Shown here: piece by piece, positions 35,332 to 41,519 of the stretch | Numbering within the stretch: position 1 is the stretch's first letter | Layout: each line of letters opens with the position of its first letter | DNA from: Synechococcus sp. BO 8801 | GTDB lineage: Bacteria > Cyanobacteriota > Cyanobacteriia > PCC-6307 > Cyanobiaceae | NCBI RefSeq assembly: GCF_002252675.1 | Contig: NZ_NQKY01000018.1 | Location: 1-45,345 of the forward strand | Reading direction: 5' to 3' | DNA: 45,345 bases | Program-made: the position numbers and the translations under genes | The notes under the pieces: generated by a model | What the model saw: only the letters and a program-made list of their open reading frames with translations | Told to the model about the DNA's origin: nothing | Databases searched by the model: none

Positions 35332-36417
35332 ATGCGCATCGCCTTTCTCGATTCCTGGCTGCAGGACGTGGCCGAGGGCAGCGGCACGGCGGCGGCCATC
35401 GGCGGCCTGGCCGGGGCCCTGATCGCCCGGGGCCACACGGTGGAGCGGCTGGTGCCCGAGGGCGCCTGGCCCCGCAACCTGCTGCTGCGCCGCCTCTGGT
35501 TCAACCTCACCCTGCCCCGGCGCCTGGCGGCCGCCGAGGGCCGCTACGACCTGGTGGTGGGCTTCGACATCGACGGCTTCCGGGTGGCGCACCGCTGCCC
35601 GGTGCCCTACGTGTGCTGCATCAAGGGGGTGCTGGCCGAGGAGTCGCGCTGCGAGAGCGGCTGGCCGCGGCTGATGCTCTGGGGTCTGTCGCGGCTGGAG
35701 CGCCTCAACGCCAGGCGGGCGCCGCTGGTGCTCTCCACCAGTCGCTACTGCTGCGAGCGCATCGAAGCCCACTACGGCGTGCCGGCCGATCGGCTGCGGC
35801 TGGTGCCGGAGGGGATCGATGTCGGCCTATGGAATCCTGCGGGCGGGGACGATGCCGCTCGCGAGCCCCACACGGTGCTGTGCGTGGCGCGCCAGTACCC
35901 CCGCAAGCGGGTGGGGGATCTGATCACGGCGTTCCAGGGCGTGCAGCAGCGGTTGCCCAGCGCCCGGCTGGTGGTGATCGGCGATGGGCCGGAGCACGGG
36001 GCACTGCGGGAGCTGGTGGAGCGGCTGGGGCTTGGTGAGGTGGTGCGACTGCTGGGGGCCCTGCCCGACGACGGCGCCGTGCGCGAGTGGTACCGCCGCA
36101 GTGCGGTGTTCTGCCTGCCGTCGATCCAGGAGGGCTTCGGGATCGTGTTCCTCGAGGCGATGGCCAGCGGCCTGCCGGTGGTGAGCACCACGGCCACGGC
36201 GATTCCCGAGGTGGTGCCCCACGGGAAGGCCGGCCTGCTGGTGCCGCCGCGGGATCCCCAGGGCCTTGCCGAGGCCATTCTCAAACTGCTCACCGATTCC
36301 GCGCTGCAGGCCGAGCAGCGGGCCTTCGGCCGCGCTCACGTGGGGCCGTTCAGCTGGGACCGGGTGGCGGAACGCTTCCTGGAGGTGGTGTCGCCCCCGG
36401 CAGCCGCCGGATCGTGA
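35332..36417 (+). CDS. Glycosyltransferase family 4 protein
   Basis: A 361-residue GT-B glycosyltransferase. The C-terminal domain shows the GT4 pattern: VLCVARQYPRKRVGDLI, VVIGDGPEHGAL, and PSIQEGFGIVFLEAMASGLPVV with the E-x7-E nucleotide-sugar-binding motif. The N-terminal acceptor domain starts MRIAFLDSW. Donor and acceptor cannot be told; a role in surface polysaccharide is plausible. It follows purF by 20 bases and its 3' end overlaps that of the convergent protease-like gene by 68 bases. Confidence 0.9.
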   Translation: MRIAFLDSWLQDVAEGSGTAAAIGGLAGALIARGHTVERLVPEGAWPRNLLLRRLWFNLTLPRRLAAAEGRYDLVVGFDIDGFRVAHRCPVPYVCCIKGVLAEESRCESGWPRLMLWGLSRLERLNARRAPLVLSTSRYCCERIEAHYGVPADRLRLVPEGIDVGLWNPAGGDDAAREPHTVLCVARQYPRKRVGDLITAFQGVQQRLPSARLVVIGDGPEHGALRELVERLGLGEVVRLLGALPDDGAVREWYRRSAVFCLPSIQEGFGIVFLEAMASGLPVVSTTATAIPEVVPHGKAGLLVPPRDPQGLAEAILKLLTDSALQAEQRAFGRAHVGPFSWDRVAERFLEVVSPPAAAGS

Positions 36418-37102
36418 CCAAGCCGCGGCTGCGACCCGAGGTGGAATCAAGGGTGCGGATCGCGGCCCAGAGGTCGGCGACGGGGACCCACACCGAGGGG
36501 TAGCGGTAGCGGGCCACGTCGAGGATCAGCACCCGGTCGGAGGGGGCGTGGAAGGCGGCCAGGGGGGCGATGTGGCCGCCGCCGGCCTGGCCGAGGGTCG
36601 GGCGCAGGTAGTTGGCCAGCAGGCGGTCGCCGGGCTGGTTGAGGTTGGCGCGCAGCAGGGCGCGGAACTGCTCCAGGCTGAGCTGGTCGCCGTGGATCGC
36701 TTCGGCTTTCACCCCGTGGGCCCCCAGCAGACCGGCCAGCTCGGCCAGGGTCATGCCCTGGCGCCGCACCACCTCGGCGCTCACCACCTGGCGGCCGGCC
36801 GGCACCTCGAAGACGTTGTCCTGGGTCCAGAAGCGGTAACGGCCGTAGCCCGGCACGGCCGGGGCGGGTACGGCGAGGCTGTTGAGCACCATGGCGGCGC
36901 TGGCCACACCGCAGTAGGCGAGGTTGGCCTGGGTGAGGAACTGCTCGGCCAGGGGGCCGTAGTCGGCTCTGGCGGCGCCGTTGGCCACCAGCAGGTCCAT
37001 GCCCGCCGGCTCCATCAGGGGGATCGGCGCGGCCCGCAGCGGTGCCGCCAGGGCCAGCGACAGCAGCACCAGGCCGGGGAACGGGAGGATCGAGCGCTTC
37101 AT
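36350..37102 (-). CDS. Exported phytochelatin-synthase-family protein
   Basis: A 250-residue papain-like protein with a signal peptide (about 1-25). It carries the phytochelatin synthase catalytic triad in order: Cys64 in NLAYCGVASAAMVLNSL, His177 in GGGHIAPLAAF and Asp195 in LILDVARYRYP. Only the N-terminal catalytic domain is present, as in the cyanobacterial form (Nostoc Alr0975), which mainly hydrolyses glutathione to gamma-Glu-Cys. Plant-type chain synthesis is not implied. The ATG at 37102 is chosen because it gives the signal peptide; the frame extends to 37219 without protein-like sequence. A signal peptide would place it outside the cytoplasm. Confidence 0.88.
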   Translation of the reverse strand: MKRSILPFPGLVLLSLALAAPLRAAPIPLMEPAGMDLLVANGAARADYGPLAEQFLTQANLAYCGVASAAMVLNSLAVPAPAVPGYGRYRFWTQDNVFEVPAGRQVVSAEVVRRQGMTLAELAGLLGAHGVKAEAIHGDQLSLEQFRALLRANLNQPGDRLLANYLRPTLGQAGGGHIAPLAAFHAPSDRVLILDVARYRYPSVWVPVADLWAAIRTLDSTSGRSRGLVTIRRLPGATPPPGSVPPPGPS

Positions 37103-37172
37103 CACGGCTGCCTTGGTCCCCGGGGTGGGGGGCCTGGGATCGAAGGTAGGGGAGCCATCGCTGGGCTGGGGT

Positions 37173-37192
37173 TCAGCCGAGCTCCAGGCAGG
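37173..37192. repeat. Direct repeat, copy 1, left flank of hicAB module
   Basis: TCAGCCGAGCTCCAGGCAGG here is identical over 20 bases to 37865-37884. The bases on both sides then diverge. The copy lies in the non-coding gap between the phytochelatin-synthase-like gene and hicB. The second copy is the 3' end of an acetyltransferase gene, so this copy looks like a duplicated gene end. Confidence 0.85.
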
Positions 37193-37238
37193 GAACCGGT
37201 GATGGATCGTGCACTCCAATGCCGTGCTGTCCGCTCGT

Positions 37239-37571
37239 CTATGTCGTCACACTTTTCTGAAGAGCTTCCTGGGCGAGCCTATTGAGACTCTTTCCTTGTA
37301 CCTCCGCAGTCATCGCCAGTTTCTTGTGAAGTTCAGGCGAGATTCTTAGATTGAACCTGCCTGAAAAGTGTTTACGGGGTTCAATTCCCTGTTCCTTGCA
37401 GACCTCAAGGAAAACCTCCAAAGACTTCTTGAACTCACGGCGAAGCTCATCAGGAGTTGAGCCATAGAAGTCGGCACCTCCAGATAGGCCAAGAATTTCC
37501 CCACGAAATTGATCCGTGTCCGGGTCGTATTCAATTTTGGCCTGGTAGCCATCCAGTGTCATGAGATTCAT
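37239..37571 (-). CDS. hicB: HicB family antitoxin
   Basis: A 110-residue antitoxin. The N-terminal half (DGYQAKIEYDPDTDQFRGEI to LEVCKEQGIEP) is the partial RNase-H-like fold that binds HicA. The C-terminal half (GRFNLRISPELHKKLAMTAE to RLAQEAL) is a ribbon-helix-helix DNA-binding domain, which would autoregulate the operon. The start overlaps the hicA stop by ATGA, indicating translational coupling. The module is visibly less G+C-rich than its neighbours, suggesting acquisition. Confidence 0.92.
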   Translation of the reverse strand: MNLMTLDGYQAKIEYDPDTDQFRGEILGLSGGADFYGSTPDELRREFKKSLEVFLEVCKEQGIEPRKHFSGRFNLRISPELHKKLAMTAEVQGKSLNRLAQEALQKSVTT

Positions 37572-37822
37572 GGCGTCACTCCGTGTTCTTCAAGCCATTT
37601 TCGGATCGATGCGACAGCACCCTTGTCTGTATCAGGCGATGGGTGGGGTCGATGGAAGACTCTGACTTCACCAAACAGAACGACCGCGACGCGGCTGCCT
37701 GCTCTCTCGGTGACATCCCCACCCAGTTCCTGAAACAGCGCTTCCACGTCCCTCCACGGCACATTGCCGCTCACAGGTCGGGAAAAGATCAGCTCAAGAG
37801 TGCGCTGGTTCTTTCGCTTCAT
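37568..37822 (-). CDS. hicA: HicA family toxin
   Basis: An 84-residue mRNA-interferase-type toxin with the small double-stranded-RNA-binding-like fold. It includes VPWRDVEALFQELGGDV, RAGSRVAVVLFGEVRVFHRP and KGAVASIRKWLEEHGV. The classic GSH catalytic histidine position reads GSR here, which I believe is normal for this subfamily; other His residues occur at FHRPH. No strong Shine-Dalgarno is visible before the ATG, and a palindromic operator lies only six bases upstream. Toxin first, antitoxin second, as usual for hicAB. Confidence 0.9.
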   Translation of the reverse strand: MKRKNQRTLELIFSRPVSGNVPWRDVEALFQELGGDVTERAGSRVAVVLFGEVRVFHRPHPSPDTDKGAVASIRKWLEEHGVTP

Positions 37823-37828
37823 TCCAGA

Positions 37829-37851
37829 ATGGTACTGATTAACGGTACCAT
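37829..37851 (-). promoter_or_regulatory. Inverted repeat upstream of hicA, probable HicB operator
   Basis: ATGGTAC (37829-37835) and GTACCAT (37845-37851) form a perfect 7-bp inverted repeat with a nine-base A+T-rich centre. It sits six bases upstream of the hicA ATG. Ribbon-helix-helix HicB proteins bind such repeats to repress their operon; binding here is inferred. Confidence 0.6.
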
Positions 37852-37864
37852 CCGTGGATAGCGA

Positions 37865-37884
37865 TCAGCCGAGCTCCAGGCAGG
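37865..37884. repeat. Direct repeat, copy 2, right flank of hicAB module
   Basis: Same 20-base sequence and orientation as 37173-37192. This copy is inside the acetyltransferase gene and encodes its last five or six residues plus the stop codon. The two copies bracket hicB, hicA and the operator, so one copy plus the 672 bases between them behaves like a unit inserted at a gene's 3' end. Confidence 0.85.
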
Positions 37885-38749
37885 CCAGCCCGTACACGTC
37901 CGCCAGCGACACCGCCGGCGGCACGCCCCGGTACATGCGCAGGGTGCGGGAGGCCGGGCTGAACCCCAGCGATGCCAGCAGCGGCGCGGCGGCGGCATTG
38001 GCGCCGGGGGCATCGATCAGCACCGTGCCGGGATGGCGCTGCAGCAGGCCCTCCAGCAGGGCCCGGGCGGCGGCGGGACTGCCGGCCACCAGGGGCCCGA
38101 GGCGCCAGCCGTCGCCGTCGGCCAGCAGGCAGGGCCGCACCCGCCCGAAGCCATGGCAGGCGCCGGCCCGGTCCACCAGGGCCAGCACCGTGCCGGCCGG
38201 ATGCCGCAGCCACTGGCGCAGGAAGTGGGGGCGGGGCGAGGGTTCCCGCTCGGCATCGAAGCGCTGCACGGCGGTCGCCGGGATGGCGCCGCCCTCCAAC
38301 AGGCACCAGGGGGGCTCCGGCGCAGCGGGCGGCGGGGCTGGGTTGCCTGGGGCGGCGAGCCGCTGCCAGCGGGTGGTGGGGGAGGCGGGCGCGAAGCCCC
38401 AGCCGGCGTAGTCGTCGATCCGGTCGGGGGCGGCCTCCAGGCCGATGCAGGGCACGTCGGCCAGATGGTCCAGCGCCTGCTTCCACAGCTGCACCCCGTA
38501 GCCCCGACCCCGCTGGGCGGGCACCACCAGGAACAGGCCGATGAATCCGTAGGCGGCGTTGTAGCGGACCCCGGCGATGCACCCCACCGGATCGTCGCCG
38601 AGCCAGCCCACCCAGAGGCCCTGGCGGTCGGTCTGGCGGTAGATGGCCACATCGCCCACCCCCGGCGCAAAGCCCTCCCGCCGCGCCCAGCCGGTCACGG
38701 TGGCGATGTCGGCGCTCTGCAGGGGGCGGATGACGAGGGGGGCGCTCAC
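37865..38749 (-). CDS. GNAT acetyltransferase with two GNAT-like domains
   Basis: A 294-residue protein. The N-terminal domain (about 1-125) has the acetyl-CoA loop VPAQRGRGYGVQLW and the DYAGWGF beta strand typical of GNAT enzymes. A Pro/Ala linker at about 135-150 leads to a second, more degenerate GNAT-like half with a GLLQRHPGTVLIDAPGAN region. Substrate unknown. The start overlaps the vapC stop by four bases (ATGA), so it is probably cotranscribed with the vapBC pair. Its last 20 bases are one copy of the direct repeat flanking hicAB. Confidence 0.85.
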   Translation of the reverse strand: MSAPLVIRPLQSADIATVTGWARREGFAPGVGDVAIYRQTDRQGLWVGWLGDDPVGCIAGVRYNAAYGFIGLFLVVPAQRGRGYGVQLWKQALDHLADVPCIGLEAAPDRIDDYAGWGFAPASPTTRWQRLAAPGNPAPPPAAPEPPWCLLEGGAIPATAVQRFDAEREPSPRPHFLRQWLRHPAGTVLALVDRAGACHGFGRVRPCLLADGDGWRLGPLVAGSPAAARALLEGLLQRHPGTVLIDAPGANAAAAPLLASLGFSPASRTLRMYRGVPPAVSLADVYGLACLELG

Positions 38750-39147
38750 CAGATCGTCTCCAGTTCGGGAATGGCGCGGAGTTTGTCGTCGGCGCTGATC
38801 AGGGGCCGCCGGCCCTGCAGGGCCGTGGCGCCGATGAGACGGTCGGCCGTATCGCCATGGCGGAACTGGGGGCCACGGGAGAGCAGGGCGATCTCAGCGG
38901 TGATCGGCAGCACCTCCAGTCGCAGGGCTTCGAGCAGGCGGCGCAGGTAGAGCGCCGGGGGCACGGCGTCCGGCAGGCTCAGGCGTCCGCGTTCGTGGAG
39001 CAGGGCCAGCTCCCAGAGGCTGATGTCGGCGATGGCCAGCTGGCCCTGGGCGCGCCCCTGCTCCACGGCCGCCGCGGCGCGACGGGAGAGCCGGGCCGGT
39101 TCATGGGCCCAGAACAGCAGGACATGGGTGTCACAGATGGTCAGCAT
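38746..39147 (-). CDS. vapC: PIN domain toxin, VapC family
   Basis: A 133-residue PIN-domain ribonuclease. The acidic metal-binding residues are visible at Asp6 ([10 protein letters not shown]), Glu in [10 protein letters not shown], and Asp in [14 protein letters not shown], near the expected spacing. VapC toxins usually cut tRNA or rRNA. The start at 39147 gives the typical ICDTHVL beginning and overlaps the antitoxin gene by 17 bases; longer readings are not protein-like. Confidence 0.92.
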   Translation of the reverse strand: MLTICDTHVLLFWAHEPARLSRRAAAAVEQGRAQGQLAIADISLWELALLHERGRLSLPDAVPPALYLRRLLEALRLEVLPITAEIALLSRGPQFRHGDTADRLIGATALQGRRPLISADDKLRAIPELETIW

Positions 39148-39385
39148 CACCGGCGCCCTCGAGATCGGCGTCGCCATCGGCGATCGAGGTGATGACATCC
39201 CCCAGCGTGACGCCGCTCGCCAGCCCCTCCAGCCAGCGGCGCGCCTCCTCGGCCGGGTCCTGTTCCGGCTCGATACGGGCAATCACCCGGCCGTGGGAGG
39301 TGACCTGAATGGCTTCCCCGGCCTGAACCCGCTTGAGCCAGGCCGGCAGGTTCTGGCGCAGGTGGGTCACGGAGACGCGCGCCAT
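39131..39385 (-). CDS. Phd/YefM-type antitoxin partner of VapC
   Basis: An 84-residue antitoxin. The N-terminal ~45 residues ([20 protein letters not shown] to [10 protein letters not shown]) match the Phd/YefM DNA-binding fold. The acidic C-terminus is expected to cover the toxin. The gene starts only eight bases from a perfect palindrome (39394-39416), leaving little room for a leader with a ribosome binding site. It lies divergent from the integron integrase, starts 102 bases apart. Confidence 0.9.
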   Translation of the reverse strand: MARVSVTHLRQNLPAWLKRVQAGEAIQVTSHGRVIARIEPEQDPAEEARRWLEGLASGVTLGDVITSIADGDADLEGAGDADHL

Positions 39386-39393
39386 GGAGGGCG

Positions 39394-39416
39394 TCTGTAC
39401 ATGGGGTATGTACAGA
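39394..39416. promoter_or_regulatory. Palindrome between vapBC and intI, probable toxin-antitoxin operator
   Basis: TCTGTACAT (39394-39402) and ATGTACAGA (39408-39416) are a perfect 9-bp inverted repeat with a five-base centre. Phd-type antitoxins bind palindromes of this kind at their own promoter. Because it lies in the divergent gap with intI, 72 bases from the intI ATG, it could also influence the integrase gene. Confidence 0.65.
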
Positions 39417-39422
39417 TTAGAG

Positions 39423-39480
39423 AGCGTGTGGATGGGGAGTGGGCCCGGCTGGGGAACCCTCAAGAGACCACCCACACGCT
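39423..39480. repeat. Long-loop inverted repeat just upstream of intI
   Basis: AGCGTGTGGATGG (39423-39435) pairs with CCACCCACACGCT (39468-39480) over 13 positions with one mismatch, separated by 32 bases. The right arm ends seven bases before the intI ATG, so in the intI transcript it would put the start region beside a stem. Role unknown; it may control translation or be part of the promoter. Confidence 0.5.
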
Positions 39481-39487
39481 TGAGCCC

Positions 39488-40459
39488 ATGGCTGACGCCA
39501 GCAGCGCCCCCGGCCTGATCCAGCGCTATCGCGAGGAGCTGCAGGTGCGCCATTACGCCCGCCGCACCGTGAACACCTATGAGCAGTGGCTGCGGCGGTT
39601 CCTGCGGTTTCACCGCCTGCGACACCCTCGGACGATGGGAAGCACCGAAGTGAATGCCTTTCTGAGTTACCTGGCCGTGGAGCGGAAGGTGAGCGCCTCC
39701 ACCCAGAACCAGGCGCTGGCGGCGCTGCTGTTTCTGTACAGGGACCTGCTGGGGCACGACCTGGTGCTGGAAGATCTGGTGCGGGCGCGGACAAGGCGGC
39801 GGCTGCCGGTGGTGCTGACGCCCCAGGAGGTGAGGGCGGTGCTGGAGCGGCTGGCCGGCGTGGAGGGACTGGTGGCCGGGTTGCTCTATGGGAGTGGCCT
39901 GCGGCTGATGGAAGCCCTCCGGCTGAGGGTGCACGATCTCGACTTCCACCGGCATGAGCTAGCGGTGCGCGACGGCAAGGGCGGCAAGGATCGCCGCACC
40001 CTGCTTCCCACCAGTGTGGGCCAGCAGCTACAGGCACATCTGGTTGCCGTGCGGGAGGTGCATCGTCAGGATCTTGCCGAGGGCTGCGGCCGTGTGTCGC
40101 TGCCCCATGCGCTGGCAAGGAAGTACCCCAACGCTGCCGCGGAATGGGGCTGGCAGTGGGTGTTTCCGCAGCGGCAACGCTGGCGCGATCCAGCCAGCGG
40201 AGAGCAGGGCCGGCACCATCTCGATCCCAGCCTGATCCAGAAGGCTGTGCGGCGGGCGGTGCTGGCGGCGGGGATCATCAAGCCGGCGACACCGCACACC
40301 TTTCGCCATTCGTTTGCCACCCACCTGCTGGAGCGGGGCCAGGACATCCGCACGATCCAGGAACTGCTGGGGCATCAGGATGTGCAGACAACCATGATCT
40401 ACACCCATGTGCTGAACCGCGGGCCCCTAGGCGTCAGCAGTCCGGCCGACTTGCTGTAG
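39488..40459 (+). CDS. intI: Integron integrase IntI
   Basis: A 323-residue tyrosine recombinase. Catalytic residues fit Arg139 ([10 protein letters not shown]), a Lys in GKGGKDRR (164 or 167), His270 and Arg273 ([14 protein letters not shown]), His296 (LLGHQDV) and Tyr305 (TMIYTHV). Between the Lys and His270 there is an extra segment (about 187-246). It contains [16 protein letters not shown] and WGWQWVFPQ, then [14 protein letters not shown]. This is the IntI-specific patch that separates integron integrases from XerCD. The C-terminus GVSSPADLL is also IntI-like. The ATG at 39488 fits the family; upstream open frame overlaps the antitoxin gene. The gene points toward the cassettes, which lie at its 3' end. 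Confidence 0.93.
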   Translation: MADASSAPGLIQRYREELQVRHYARRTVNTYEQWLRRFLRFHRLRHPRTMGSTEVNAFLSYLAVERKVSASTQNQALAALLFLYRDLLGHDLVLEDLVRARTRRRLPVVLTPQEVRAVLERLAGVEGLVAGLLYGSGLRLMEALRLRVHDLDFHRHELAVRDGKGGKDRRTLLPTSVGQQLQAHLVAVREVHRQDLAEGCGRVSLPHALARKYPNAAAEWGWQWVFPQRQRWRDPASGEQGRHHLDPSLIQKAVRRAVLAAGIIKPATPHTFRHSFATHLLERGQDIRTIQELLGHQDVQTTMIYTHVLNRGPLGVSSPADLL

Positions 40460-40638
40460 CCCACTGAACGGTCTTCTGCGGGTCCGCCTAAGGCTTGGGA
40501 CCTGTGGCTGGATGAGCCCGGCATCGTTTGCCGTCAGGCTGTGGATCAAGGACTTCTACACACATGCCTTAACTGGTTTAGGCTGATGGGGGTTGAAGCA
40601 TGGACGCTTTAACCGGGTCCGCCCATTTAGCGTTAGAT
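40460..40638. other. Candidate attI region between intI and cassette 1
   Basis: This gap carries no gene. It ends in the core GTTAGAT (40632-40638), whose G would be the last attI base before cassette 1. A 10-bp direct repeat CGGGTCCGCC occurs at 40479-40488 and 40614-40623, the second ending eight bases before the core. An inverted pair GCCTTAAC / GTTTAGGC lies at 40566-40583. attI sites often contain direct integrase-binding repeats next to the core, so these are candidates. Any promoter driving the cassettes would also lie here or in intI. Confidence 0.55.
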
Positions 40639-41513
40639 TGACTGAGGAAATTTGGAGACCAAATGAGGATACCCTACTACCATATTGACTCCTTCACCCA
40701 GAAGATCTTTACCGGAAATCCGGCTGGTGTTTGTATTTTGGACTATTGGCTCTCTGATGAAACAATGATGAGTATTGCAAAAGAGAATGGTCTGGCCGAG
40801 ACGGCGTTCATTGTTGGCAAGCAGAGTAACTACAAGATTCGATGGTTCACACCGGATATTGAAATGGACCTCTGCGGTCATGCAACTCTAGCTGCGGCCC
40901 ATGTTGTAGCAAACTATCTCGAACCCACAAAGAATGTGACGTTTCGCTCAAACACTGATGAACTCAATGTCGGTATTTCCGATGGTAGAATAACCATGTT
41001 GCTCCCAAGGCGCGTACCCGAGTCTGCCATCGCACCAGAGTTACTCCTTGATTCTGTCAGTCTCAAACCCTCTAAGGTCTTGAAGGCCAGAGATTATCTA
41101 TTCATCTACGACACAGAGGATGAAGTAGCTAGATTACAGATCAACACGGCGATCTTTAACCAGATTAATCTTGATCCGGGTGGTTTGTGCGTGTCTTCAG
41201 TAGGTTCTTCTGTAGACTTCGTATCTCGCTACTTCACACCACAGTCAACAATTCTTGAAGATCCAGTTACGGGTTCTGCACACTGCTCACTGATTCCATA
41301 TTGGTCTGATGAAATAGGCAAGAGGCAACTAAGAGCAAAGCAGATCTCGGCTCGTGGTGGCGACCTCTATTGTGAAGACTGCGGCGACTGCGTAAGTGTT
41401 GCTGGATATGCAGTAACATACAAGACAGGAGAAATCGAAATTGATGATTAGGAGCAATCTAACATCTAGTTCAACCTGATAACTTCGTACCGAAATTACA
41501 GGTTAACTAGGCG
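40633..41513 (+). mobile_element. Integron gene cassette 1 (PhzF-like)
   Basis: The cassette runs from TTAGAT after the G at 40632 to the G at 41513. It contains one gene and its attC. Its boundaries are proved by the matching cores: GTTAGAT at the left junction and the exact complement ATCTAAC at the 5' end of its attC. It is strikingly A+T-rich compared with the surrounding chromosome. Confidence 0.88.
40663..41451 (+). CDS. PhzF family isomerase/epimerase (cassette 1)
   Basis: A 262-residue PhzF/diaminopimelate-epimerase-fold protein. Family features are FTGNPAGVCILD, the catalytic Glu in NGLAETAFIV, MDLCGHATLAAAHVV and DPVTGSAHCSLIPYW. The substrate of most PhzF-like proteins is unknown; only true PhzF acts in phenazine synthesis and no other phz genes are here. 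A GGAG Shine-Dalgarno lies about six bases upstream of the ATG. Codon use is A+T-rich, unlike the chromosome, pointing to a foreign source. The stop is five bases before its attC. Confidence 0.9.
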   Translation: MRIPYYHIDSFTQKIFTGNPAGVCILDYWLSDETMMSIAKENGLAETAFIVGKQSNYKIRWFTPDIEMDLCGHATLAAAHVVANYLEPTKNVTFRSNTDELNVGISDGRITMLLPRRVPESAIAPELLLDSVSLKPSKVLKARDYLFIYDTEDEVARLQINTAIFNQINLDPGGLCVSSVGSSVDFVSRYFTPQSTILEDPVTGSAHCSLIPYWSDEIGKRQLRAKQISARGGDLYCEDCGDCVSVAGYAVTYKTGEIEIDD

Positions 41514-41519
41514 TTAGGC
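41457..41519 (+). repeat. attC site of cassette 1
   Basis: R'' core ATCTAAC (41457-41463) and R' core GTTAGGC (41513-41519). Inside, L'' CTAGTTCAACCTG pairs with L' CAGGTTAACTAG over 12 bp with one unpaired C in the L'' arm, the extrahelical base expected in attC. A 20-base centre holds a small TTCG/CGAA inner stem. Recombination would fall between G41513 and T41514. This is a textbook folded attC. Confidence 0.9.

Noticed and set aside
39394..39416. A LexA (SOS) box controlling intI.
   Set aside because: It contains CTGT and ACAG but separated by 13 bases instead of 8, and GTAC...GTAC spaced by 9 instead of the 4 expected of the cyanobacterial LexA motif. A toxin-antitoxin operator fits better.
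39023..39487. A longer integrase starting upstream of 39488.
   Set aside because: The extra frame is antisense to the vapBC genes and has no recombinase-like sequence; IntI proteins normally start close to the chosen ATG.
37102..39487. attC sites around hicAB and vapBC, which would make them cassettes.
   Set aside because: I looked for RYYYAAC...GTTRRRY pairs on both strands by eye and found none; hicAB is instead bracketed by a direct repeat.
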